Made by a program: the position numbers and the translations under genes. Positions 46,820 to 55,618 of a stretch of 64,000 nt of DNA are shown in pieces. The notes beneath the pieces were generated by a model that saw only the letters and a list, made by a program, of their open reading frames with translations, searched no databases and was not told where the DNA came from. Location: assembly GCA_965263105.1 (NCBI GenBank), contig CBDHGL010000002.1:372001-436000 (forward strand), in the 5' to 3' direction. The DNA is from JBCCTX01 sp965263105 (GTDB lineage Bacteria > Bacteroidota > Bacteroidia > J057). The stretch's first letter is position 1, and each line of letters starts with the position of its first letter.

Positions 46820-49800
46820 CTACCCCACTCTCCACCCCACCCCCAATTCCCCCAACTCCTCAATAAACTCTCCGGTAGGCTGAATACGAATGTCATTACA
46901 GATGAGGGGAATCTGAGCGTTGTACTCGGGGTCGGAGATTTGAAACTGGAGGGGCTTGGAGCCTTCGTATTGGGTGCAGAGGTCGTGGATGCGCTTTAGG
47001 AGAGATTCGTTGAGTTCTTCGTTGGAGACTTCGAGGCAGATGTGCTTGATCATCTTGTCAAAGACTTCGTCGGACATGAGTTGGATTTCGTTGATGCGGA
47101 GTTCAAACTCGGTCTCGTCGTAGCGGCGGGCTTGGTAGCGGCCCTTGATGAGGATACGCTCATCGGGGCGGATGAAGTGGCGGAAGTTGGCGTACTGGTC
47201 GCCGAAGAGGGCGAGTTCGAGGGAGTCGGAGAAGTCCTCGATGGTGAAGGTCATGAACTTGTTGCCGGAACGCTTGGCAATGCGTTCGCGGGCGGTTGTG
47301 ACGATGCCTGCCAGGATGACTTCCTGCCCCTTGCGCTTATCCAAATCGGCCAGGGTACAGGTGGTGAAGGCTTCGATTTGCCATTTGAAACGCTCAAGGG
47401 GATGACCAGATAGATAGAAGCCGATGACTTCTTTTTCAAAATTCAGCTCTTCGAGCCGGGTCCAGGATTCCAGGACCTCCCCGTCCCGCATGGTACCCAT
47501 GGGAATGGGGGGCTCTTGCAGTTCCTGGCTTTGTCCATCTCCTCCTCCAAAGAGGGAAATCTGGGGAGAGAGCTGTTCCATTTGGTATTTGGTCCCGTAC
47601 TGAATAGCCCGCTCTAGTACTGGCGTATCATCTTTGCCATTGGCAGAGAGGAAATACTGAAAGCGCTGAACACCCGGAAAGCAGTCCAAGGCCCCTGCAT
47701 AGGTCAGGGATTCTAGTACCTTTTTGTTGAGCGACCGTGGAGGCATACGGCGGGTTAGGTCAAAGAGGGTCTCAAAGGGACCGTCTTCCTCACGCTGCTT
47801 TACAAGCTCTTCCACAACGGCCTGTCCTACTCCTTTGATGGCTTCCAAGCCCAAAACGAATCTGGCCTTCGGCATTGACGGAGAAAAGGCTATGACTTTC
47901 ATTAATATCTGGAGGAAGCACAGAGATTCCCATGCGGCGACACTCCTCGATGAAGAAGGTGATCTTCTTGATGTCGTTGACGTTGTGGGTCAAGACTGAG
48001 GCCATGTATTCCGCAGGAAAGTGGGCCTTCATGTAGGCCGTCTTGAAGGCTAGAACGGAATAGGCTGCTGCGTGGCTATTGTGGACCACGATGTCGTTGG
48101 CCAGGAAGTTGTGGGTACCGGGTACTTCTAGGTCATAGGTTTGCTGCTCTCCAAGGTACTCGATGGAGACAATACGATCCCAGTACACATCCCCGCTGTG
48201 CAAGGTTTGGTACGTTTGGTTAAGAATGGGGTGTGAGAGTTGGGTTGAGCCAGTTCCCTTTGCAGGCTGGGAATTTTGTGCCTGGGATCGTAAGACGCGC
48301 TGCTTCCTGACAAACTGCTTGCCGACCCACACGAAGAAAGCCTTCTTTTGGGAGAAATGCTTTCCGATGTGTTTGACGAAGTTGAGCAGGTTGTCCCCTC
48401 CGGTAATGGATACCTGGGTATAGTGAACATATCTCCCTTTCTGAAGGCCTTGTGGAAGTAGCTGGGCATGGATGTGCAGCCGGAGAAGCAAGTGCTGGAG
48501 CTGCCTAGCTAGTCGTTCGGACCGGAGGAAGAGTTGCATGTGTTGCCCTTCCTCACATATGTAGAGATTGCCCTCCAGGAATCGTGCGAGAAACAGTGCT
48601 ATTTGCGCATGGGTGAGGGTGAAAATTTCAGAGGCGATTTCGGTTTGTGCATCTTCTTGGAAGGTCTCGTATAGGGCTAATCCGGCTCTTTCTACAAGAG
48701 ATTTTGGCCATACGGTTTTACCTTCTACAGGAATATGGGTAGGGGTGGCTATAAATTCTCCTGTGGCGAGTTCTCCCAGGTTTTTCCATCCCCCCATGGT
48801 GAAAAAGGGATGGTTATCTGTGGCATCTATCTGCTTGCCGGAGGCTGTACGAAGGCGAAAAACGGGTTTGACCCCATTATCCATCACTTGGGATATTTGG
48901 CCAACGTCTATCGTCAGAGAATCCGTATGTAAGGTTGGCGTATGCGATACCTTTACTTTGCCCTGATAGAGGTCTTCGATACGCACCAGACGACCGGTAT
49001 GTGCATCTACAATTTCGGTTGAACCCACCAGGCACTTGTTGAAACCATAGGAGGCAAACTTCTCCATCAAGGCCCAGACCTTGTCGGCAGTCTTTTCATC
49101 CACCTCACGCTCTTTGGCTCCGGCGAGAAAGTTCACTTTCTCTTTGGCCATGATCTCCATCTTTTTCTTTCCCATCGCCCGCCTCAGCAAATCCGCCCCT
49201 CCCATGGTATAGCCGCCCATCGTACGAGCCACCTGCATGATCTGCTCCTGGTAGACCATGATCCCATAGGTATTTTTCAGGATGGGTTCCAGCATATTGT
49301 GGGGGTATTCCAGGGGCTCCCTTCCATGCTTTCGGTTGACAAAAGAGGGAATGTTATCCATGGGACCTGGACGATAGAGGGCGTTCATCGCGATGAGGTC
49401 CTCTATATTGGTGGGCTTGAGTAGGCGCAGGTATTTACGCATGCCATCGGACTCAAACTGGAAAGTCGCTACGGTATCGCCTCGCTGGTACAATTCGTAG
49501 GTTTTCTCGTCCTCCAGAGAAATGTTGTCGGGATCTATTTCTACCCCACGGTTTTCCTTCACCAATTGGATAGAAGTTTTGAGGATGGACAGGGTTCTTA
49601 GCCCAAGAAAGTCCATTTTCAGTAGGCCACACATCTCTGCCATCGGCCCATCGTACTGGGTAGTGATGGTGTCATCTCTACCGACTGATACAGGTGCGTA
49701 GTTGGTAATGTCTCCGGGAGTAATGATCACCGCACAAGCATGGACCCCGGTATGCCGAGCCGTTCCTTCCAAGGTTTTGGCATAACGCATCATCTTATTG

Positions 49801-51299
49801 ATGAGGGGGTCCTTGCTCTGGAATAATTGGGTTAACTCTCCCGATCCATCAGGATTTATTTCCCCATCCATAGCCTTTTTAAAACTCATCCCTGGTTTAT
49901 CCGGGATGAGCTTGGCAATGCGGTTTACTTCAGCCAGGGGAATTCCCAGGGTACGGCCCACGTCCCTCAATGCCGTCTTTGCCCCCATCGTACCATAGGT
50001 AATTACCTGGCTAACAGATTTGCGGCCATATTCATTCACCACAAAGTCAATCACCTCTTGCCGCCCTTCGTCATCAAAATCTATATCTATATCAGGAGGA
50101 GAAACTCGCTCGGGATTGAGGAATCTCTCAAATAGCAAATCATAGGTAAGGGGATCAATGTCGATGATCCCTAGGATATAGGCCACTACCGATCCTGCAG
50201 CCGAACCTCGACCAGGCCCTACATATACCCCTTTTTCTCTTGCAACTGTTGTGAAGGACTGAACGATGAGGAAGTATCCTGCATAGCCCATGTTTTTCAT
50301 GATCTTCAGCTCGTGCTCGATGCGCTCCCGAATTTCGGTAGTCATGTTCGGGTAGCGCTTGGGAGCTCGCTCCCAGGTGAGGGCGGCCAGGTAGTCATCC
50401 ATGTCCTTATAGCCCTCCGGAACCTGGTACTGCGGAAGAATCATATCTCCTGCCAGATTCATGTCAAAGGAGCAACGTTCCGCCAGTTCTAAGGTATTGT
50501 CTAACGCATGGGGAAGGTCGGGGAAGGTCTCCGCCATCTCCTCTTGGGTCTTAAAGAAAAAGCGAGGATTTAGTCGGTTTTTATCGTCTACAAAACGAAA
50601 TCGATTGGGATCGGTATAGTCGGATTGAGTTTGGAGAGCCAATAAGAGGTCGTGGGCTTCCGAATCCTGCTCGTCCACATAGTGCACATCATTGGTGGCG
50701 ATGACTGTTAGGTCGTGCTTCTTCGCCATCTTCAACAAAAAGTCATTGCACTTATCCATATCCCCCAAGGTGTGGCGCTGCACCTCTACATAGTAATTTT
50801 CCTTCCCAAAGAGATCCAGGTAGGACAAGAGCATTTCCTCTGCTGGTTTTTCTCCTTTCTGGAGAAAGGTTTGGTTTACTTCCCCGGCCAGACAGCAGGT
50901 GGATGCAATCAGGCCGTTAATATGCTCGGTCAGGATTTCCTTATCAATCCTAGGCTTATAATAATAGCCATCGGTATACCCAAAGGAGCACAATTTCACC
51001 AGATTTCGATATCCCTCCTTGTTTTTGGCCCATAGGATTTGGTGATAGCGCTGGTCCTCTTTGTTCTTCTCTCTGGCGTTTCCCGCAATGATGTAAAATT
51101 CACACCCAACAATGGGCTTTACCTTGTTTTTCTTTGCCGCCAACACAAATTTGGGCACCCCATACATGTTCCCATGATCCGTAATCGCCACATGTGTCAT
51201 CCCACAATTGGCTGCCTTTTTGACCATGTCTTTGATCTTGGCAGCTCCATCGAGGAGGCTGAATTCCGTGTGGTTATGGAGATGTACGAATGAAGGCAT
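46820..51299 (-). CDS. dnaE: DNA polymerase III alpha subunit, intein-containing, with one frameshift
   Basis: This is the replicative polymerase. The PHP domain is at residues 1-280 (HLHNHTEFSLLDG), the palm carries the catalytic aspartates Asp403/Asp405 in PDIDIDFDD, and a 319-aa intein occupies residues 756-1074. Behind it are the rest of the fingers, a helix-hairpin-helix (IKGVGQAVVEELV) and an OB fold (VILAGIVTTARERIAKRSGN). One extra base at about 47843 (GGAAGCC instead of GGAGCC on the minus strand) throws the frame: the first part stops at 47790 and the rest continues in another frame to 46820. Correcting it gives 1492 residues, or 1173 after splicing, normal for the family. Because dnaE is essential, a sequence error is more likely than real loss. 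A separate gene starting at 47902 is not credible. Confidence 0.9.
48078..49034 (-). mobile_element. DnaE intein with degenerate homing endonuclease
   Basis: A 957-bp in-frame insert (319 aa) splits the conserved polymerase motif YGFNK/SHAAAYS. Splicing residues are all present: Cys1 in CLVGSTEIVDA (block A), TDNH in DATDNHPFFT (block B), the HN pair ending VPGTHNFLANDIVVHN (blocks F/G) and Ser as the +1 residue. Self-splicing is therefore expected. The central ~190 residues carry a remnant LAGLIDADG half: TLTHAQIALFLARFLEGNL sits where FLxxLWxTDG is usual, and SERLARQLQHLLLRLHIHAQL matches the following block E helix. The catalytic acidic residue of the DG motif is missing, so DNA cleavage is probably lost. 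The site is three residues downstream of the site used by cyanobacterial split DnaE inteins. Confidence 0.92.
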
Positions 51300-51839
51300 A
51301 GGGGAAAATTTTGGAATACCAGAGAGAGCCTTTATAATTTAAAAATTCAATATGAGCTTCTTGTATTCTCGGGATTAAGCTATATGATTTGAACGTTAAA
51401 TAATTGTAAAATAAAGCTACTTTTTTTGGCAAAGGGGTGCTAATAATATTATCCACAGGGTTGTGGATATCGAAGGGGGGGAAGAGGTTGGGTAGTATAA
51501 TAGTCGACAGTCGACAGTCTGGAGGGTGAGGGGTTGGATAGTTTAATGGTCCATGGTCGACAGTTTGGGGGGGGAGGTTATTTAGTTAAATGGTCCATGG
51601 TCAATTAGCCAACCCAAACTGTGGACTGTCGACTAACTAACTATTTAACCAACCCAAACTGTGGACTGTCGACTATTCAACTATTTAACTAATCCCAAAC
51701 TGTGGACTGTCGACTATTCAACTATTTAGCCCTTTTTCTGTGGACTGTCGACTATTCAACTATTTAGCCCTTTTTCTGTGGACTGTCGACTATTCAACTA
51801 TTTAGCCCTTTTTCTGTGGACTCTCGACTATCTAACCAT
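51300..51839. other. origin-like or repeat-rich intergenic region upstream of dnaE
   Basis: This 540-base gap between the sigma factor end and the dnaE start holds, from left to right, a ~130-base AT-rich stretch (51320-51450), an inverted pair of DnaA-box 9-mers (51449-51469), short G-rich runs with inverted copies of a GTCGAC-containing motif (51501-51600), and six direct tandem repeats (51619-51845). No gene is seen. The dnaE promoter must lie in it. Confidence 0.6.
51449..51469. promoter_or_regulatory. inverted pair of DnaA boxes upstream of dnaE
   Basis: TTATCCACA (51449-51457) is an exact match to the E. coli DnaA consensus TTATNCACA. After three bases comes TTGTGGATA (51461-51469), its near-perfect reverse complement. 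TATCCACA/TGTGGATA form a perfect 8-bp palindrome with a 4-nt centre. The pair is ~150 bases upstream of the dnaE ATG and may let DnaA control dnaE, or may be part of a replication-related site; a simple hairpin is the alternative. Confidence 0.5.
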
Positions 51840-51845
51840 TTACCT
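51501..51845. repeat. 38-41-bp tandem repeats with inverted copies
   Basis: Six direct copies begin at 51619, 51659, 51700, 51738, 51776 and 51814 (periods 40, 41, 38, 38, 38), each starting CTGTGGACTGTCGAC and followed by a TATTCAACTATTTA-like tract. Left of them, at 51501-51600, shorter copies lie in inverted orientation (TAGTCGACAGTCGACAG; GGTCCATGGTCGACAGTTTG). The last copy runs into the stop codon of the sigma factor gene. Related fragments occur again at 59073-59088 and 59183-59191, so this is a dispersed intergenic repeat family. Confidence 0.85.
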
Positions 51846-52376
51846 ACACTCCTTCTCCCAGCGAAGATTACCGTAGCTGTCAGAATGGAGCGCGCAACAA
51901 TCGAGGATCATTTGCCTAAGTTTTTCGCGGCCCCGTTGGACGCGAGATTTGGCGCCGGAGTAGGAGATTCCCAATCGTTCGGCTAATTCTTTTTGAGAAA
52001 GTCCCTCTAATTCCACGAGGGTAAGGGCTTCTCGATAGGGTTCGGGTAATTGCAGGATAAAGGGACGTATACAAGAATCGGCGATGGCTTGGTTCAGGGT
52101 AATGGCTTCTTCTTCGGAGAAGTTAAGCTGGGGGTCAAGCTCTTTTTCTACCACTTTTTTCTTGCGTAGGTGATCTATGGTGCTATTCCGAACAATGCCA
52201 TATAAGTACTGTCTCAGGTTGTTTGCCTGCTCTACGCGGTCCTGGTTCAACCAAATTTTTACAAAGGCCTCTTGCAGGATATCGTCAACCTCCGTAGTTG
52301 GTCCTATCTTGCGAAGAATGAAGCCTCGAAGCTCTTCGTGGAAGTCGGTCCATATGCGTTCTACGCCCTGGTTCAT
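51840..52376 (-). CDS. ECF RNA polymerase sigma factor, SigZ-like
   Basis: The 178-aa protein has sigma region 2 (about residues 8-75; VDDILQEAFVKIWLNQ, LRQYLYGIVRNSTIDHLRKKK) and region 4 (about 110-160; LPEPYREALTLVELEGLSQKELAERLGISYSGAKSRVQRGREKLRQM). It ends in DCCALHSDSYGNLRWE, the short cysteine-containing tail of the SigZ group. It should direct RNA polymerase to a small regulon. No anti-sigma gene lies beside it, which is odd for an ECF factor; SigZ members often lack one, and the CC pair in the tail may itself be redox- or metal-responsive (inference). Start at ATG 52376, where MNQGVERIWTDFHEEL leads into region 2. Its stop overlaps the last tandem repeat. Confidence 0.88.
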   Translation of the reverse strand: MNQGVERIWTDFHEELRGFILRKIGPTTEVDDILQEAFVKIWLNQDRVEQANNLRQYLYGIVRNSTIDHLRKKKVVEKELDPQLNFSEEEAITLNQAIADSCIRPFILQLPEPYREALTLVELEGLSQKELAERLGISYSGAKSRVQRGREKLRQMILDCCALHSDSYGNLRWEKECR

Positions 52377-52415
52377 AGATCTAATTTAATACTTCTTTAT
52401 CAGGTAGACGCAGGG

Positions 52416-52475
52416 ATGAAAAAAAAGACGCAAAGAGGGGAAAAATGTCGACACTTTATCAACATTTTTCCCCTC
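52416..52475 (-). terminator. strong Rho-independent terminator of the cytolysin-like gene
   Basis: A perfect 14-bp stem (52435-52448 with 52462-52475, GAGGGGAAAAATGT) and a 13-nt loop are followed on the minus strand by TTTGCGTC and then eight T residues. It starts 28 bases after the stop at 52504 and lies before the sigma factor gene, so the two genes are probably separate transcription units. Confidence 0.85.
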
Positions 52476-52503
52476 CATCTAAGCTTTTGGCATACAATTC
52501 TTC

Positions 52504-54412
52504 CTAGTTCACCACCCAAGGTCCTTCGTATTTTTCTTGACCTACTGGCGTTGAGTACCATTCTTGAAGCTGATCGCCCGCCTCATTGATATAAAGCCAG
52601 CGTCCACTACTCCCTCCAAATTCAATATAGCTAGCGGCTCCTATCCGATCAAAGAGGGTTCCTCCCTTGCTTCTTGTGACCCATTCAGAATTATCCTTTG
52701 GACTTTCCCATAATCCATTTCCACTACTCCTGTAAATGGCATATTCATCTCCAGGTACGCCAAAAAACTTTTTCGTCACTCGCCCTATTCTAGCTCCAGC
52801 CTGAAAACCTCGTCCGGCAAACTGAAAATTACCGCTATCTCCAAATATATCATTCACTAAAAATATTTTGTTTGCTCCATTTTCCTGAGAATAGGAACCA
52901 ATAGGCCCACTTGGAAGGCTATTCCCGGATACAGCCGCGGGGTTGTAACTTAATACCTCATTTCGCAGACCTGGCCCATCAAATATATACAGTTTCCCAT
53001 CGGTAAACTGAACGCCAGCCCCAATACTTTCAAAAGTACTAGCACCTAGTGGTCCATTTTCATCATGGATAGAAAAAGTCCCCAGAACCTGACCTGAACT
53101 GCCGTTGTACCAGGCGTATTGGGTACCCGCTTTGTTGTAAAATACTACATTACTATTGGCAATATGGATCATGGCTCCATAACCGTCTTCGAAAAGATCT
53201 ACCAAGGATTTATATCCGGTAGGGGGGTGAATCCCTTTCAATTCGCAGTCGACAATCGTATACTCGGTGGATAGGTTGGTGCCAACTATTTGATCAGGTC
53301 TGGAGACACTCCTGGCTACATAGGATAAGGGCTTACCCGCTCGGATATCAGTGCTTTCGGCTAATCGCGCTGCTATATCCTCCACCGTACTTTCGCCTGC
53401 AATCTCAATGGCCCCTTTTGCATCTCCTCCATAGGCAATGACCTTAATTTTGAGGTTGCTCAGAGACTTAAAGCTTTCTACATCTACTTCTCCTTCGGCT
53501 TTATTTTTAAAAGCCCCATAGGATACATTCAATTTTGCCTTCATTTCGGTACTTGAAGCCGTAGATTCTATCAGCATGTAGAAGATCCTTCCATAGGTAA
53601 CCGAAGAGACAAAGGTAGCGGGGTTGTCAGCTTGCACGTAGCGGGCCAACTGCTCTGGGGTGACACTGGAATGAAATACTTCCTCCGAACTGGTCGGCAA
53701 GTCATAACTCATGGTATAATAGGACTGCGTAAGTTTCACCAGGAATCTGTTGTATCGCTTTTCTTGGCTAAAAGACATATTGGCCTTTACCTGAGTGGTA
53801 AAGGTCTTCACCTTGAGGCCTATCTCCAGCGCGAGTTCTTCCTCCGAATTCACCTCCTCAATTTCCAGTTGAAAATTTGCGGGGACTACCTCGCCTGAAG
53901 TGCTTATGATGTTGTTCATCGCTTGTTGGATTGCTCCCTTTTGCACACTATCTACTCGGAAGGTAGATTGGGTATTTCCGTTATTGAGGTCATAGGAAAT
54001 AACGCCTCCCGCTCGCTTTACGACAATGGGGGAAGGAGTGGCATCTGATAAGGTCTTCCCTTGTAGGAGAGCCCCTGGGTAAATGACATCGGCATTGGAA
54101 TTAAACAAGGGAAACTTCCCATTTCCATCTGTTACACTCAGGGTCCTTTCGGTACAGACCCAGCGTTGGGTTGTTTGCTTTCCCTCTTCTTCAATGCTTT
54201 GGTCATCCTTAGTAGACTCACCGACAGAAAGGGTATCTGTGGTTCTGGCAATGGGAAAAACTTCCGGGGTTCCTCCTAGCTCCAGGATCTCCTCGAAACT
54301 TTCAGGACTTGGCTGCGGAGGGTTTTCCGTTTCATCTGAATTGCAAGAAAAGAGGAAGATGCAAAGGCCTAGAAAGCTTAACGATAGTGAATTGTTTTCT
54401 TATGGTATTCAT
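52504..54412 (-). CDS. cholesterol-dependent-cytolysin-like lipoprotein with replaced domain 4 (frameshift near start)
   Basis: The pore-forming core is clear: ADVIYPGALLQG, then KLTQSYYTMSYDLPTSSEEVF, SVTPEQLARYV, FVSSVTYGRIFYMLIES, AYGGD and PLSYVARSV follow the order of thiol-activated cytolysin domains 1-3. The domain 4 undecapeptide (ECTGLAWEWWR type) is absent. Instead, residues ~310-534 (counted from the TTG at 54108) are propeller-like repeats (GAMIHI, VVFYNKAGTQYAWY; GKLYIFDGPG; RWLYINEAGDQLQEWY). Upstream of 54108 the frame is open and encodes a lipobox (LFLFSC, NSDE) but no start. An ATG at 54412 gives MNTIR and one extra A in AAAA (54395-54398) separates the two; removing it yields MNTIRNNSLSLSFLGLCIFLFSC, a good lipoprotein signal. 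Corrected length ~635 aa. A sequence error or recent mutation is possible. Confidence 0.75.
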
Positions 54413-54555
54413 GCTCAATTAGTGTTTATAAAAAGATAGATTTATGATTCTACCCTCTTACGCGACAAAAAAGAGCGGAAGTGACAACCGTGGGAAAAAA
54501 AATTGTACTAAATAACTTTTGACTTATCCAAATGCTAGCAGAGGAAACTTTGATC

Positions 54556-55554
54556 CTAGCGATGCTCGACGAGGTTTTCAGGAACGATCTCCTGGCGAAT
54601 CGAAAATACATTGGGGTCTTCTGAATTGACCTTTACCCGAACCCAGTGAATATCTCGGTCGCCGAAGGCTTCTACACGGGTGAAGTTTTCAATTCTTCGG
54701 CCTGTCTTGGAATAGGTCAGAGGTTTGTCGTAACGAAAATAATGGGAATCGCCGTGGGCGAGGAGTACCGGTTTTTTATATGTCAAAACAGCTTTTTCCA
54801 GGGCATCCAAAAAGGGGCCAAAGCCCACTTGCATGGCCGAATCTGTACGCCTTTCAAAGCCCGGATTGGCATGGATCATGAGAAAAATCCCTTTGTGCTG
54901 CTGCGCCTTAGCTAGTTCAAAACTTTCCTGCAGCCAATGTACTGCCGCAGCAAGCCTTGCCTGTGCTTCCCGATCATCCCTGGCATCCCGGCCTTCGAAG
55001 GGGGCCATTCCATTGAGGCTGCCGACTAGGTGGAAGGTTGCGAAAAGTACAGAATTCTTTTCCCATCTCTGGTTCTCCACATATAGACTATAGTTAGGAT
55101 CTTTACTTTGACTTTCTAGGGGAATATTACGCTGCCCCAAGCTTTTTTGAGGAGAGGCGTAGAATATTTCCCGAAACTTAGTCAGACGATCCAAAGGATC
55201 GTAAGCTCCGCACAAAGGCCTGTGACAATCCGTCCATTCATTGTCCCCAGGTGTGATGATGAAGGGATGTTGAAATTGTCCATATAATTCGAGTCGCTCC
55301 TGGATAAACTCGTCGGAGCATGGCGTACTTCCCGATTTGATATCCCCCGTATGTAGCACCCAACTCAGGTCCTTCTCTCCATTGATTTCTTCGATAAGTT
55401 CAAGAAATTTCTGGTCATCATCTGGGTGATAGGGCATATCTCCAATAAGGGCGAATTCGAAAGGTTGTGCTGGTAGCAATGATGATAAAATAGGCCCTAG
55501 GAGGAAAAGGGTCCAAATCATTTTTTTTGGGAAGTTGTTTGGGATAAAGCGCAT
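54556..55554 (-). CDS. secreted calcineurin-like metallophosphoesterase
   Basis: This 332-aa protein has an N-terminal signal segment (hydrophobic core about residues 12-29, LLPAQ; an internal ATG at residue 12 is an alternative start). The metallophosphoesterase motifs appear in order: ALIGDMPYH (GDxxxH-like), WVLHTGDIKSG (GDxxxx), TPGDNEWTDC (GDNE), FLMIHANPG (H) and LLAHGDSHYFR (GHxH-like, here HGDSH). These residues bind two metal ions and hydrolyse phosphoesters. The substrate is unknown; secretion suggests extracellular phosphate scavenging. It is co-oriented with the cytolysin-like gene, 143 bases upstream of it. No T9SS tail is present. Confidence 0.85.
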   Translation of the reverse strand: MRFIPNNFPKKMIWTLFLLGPILSSLLPAQPFEFALIGDMPYHPDDDQKFLELIEEINGEKDLSWVLHTGDIKSGSTPCSDEFIQERLELYGQFQHPFIITPGDNEWTDCHRPLCGAYDPLDRLTKFREIFYASPQKSLGQRNIPLESQSKDPNYSLYVENQRWEKNSVLFATFHLVGSLNGMAPFEGRDARDDREAQARLAAAVHWLQESFELAKAQQHKGIFLMIHANPGFERRTDSAMQVGFGPFLDALEKAVLTYKKPVLLAHGDSHYFRYDKPLTYSKTGRRIENFTRVEAFGDRDIHWVRVKVNSEDPNVFSIRQEIVPENLVEHR

Positions 55555-55618
55555 GTAGGGGTATCATTAATTTGTCGGGGAGAATAAGGTGAAACCAATT
55601 CCCCTAGCAAATTAATAC

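Noticed and set aside
46820..47902. A separate 360-aa gene downstream of dnaE
   Set aside because: It is the C-terminal part of DnaE (helix-hairpin-helix and OB fold) displaced by a single-base frameshift. Its first ~17 residues are out-of-frame translation of the upstream dnaE sequence.
51619..51845. CRISPR array
   Set aside because: The whole 38-41-bp unit repeats, leaving no unique spacers between conserved repeats, and no cas genes are present.
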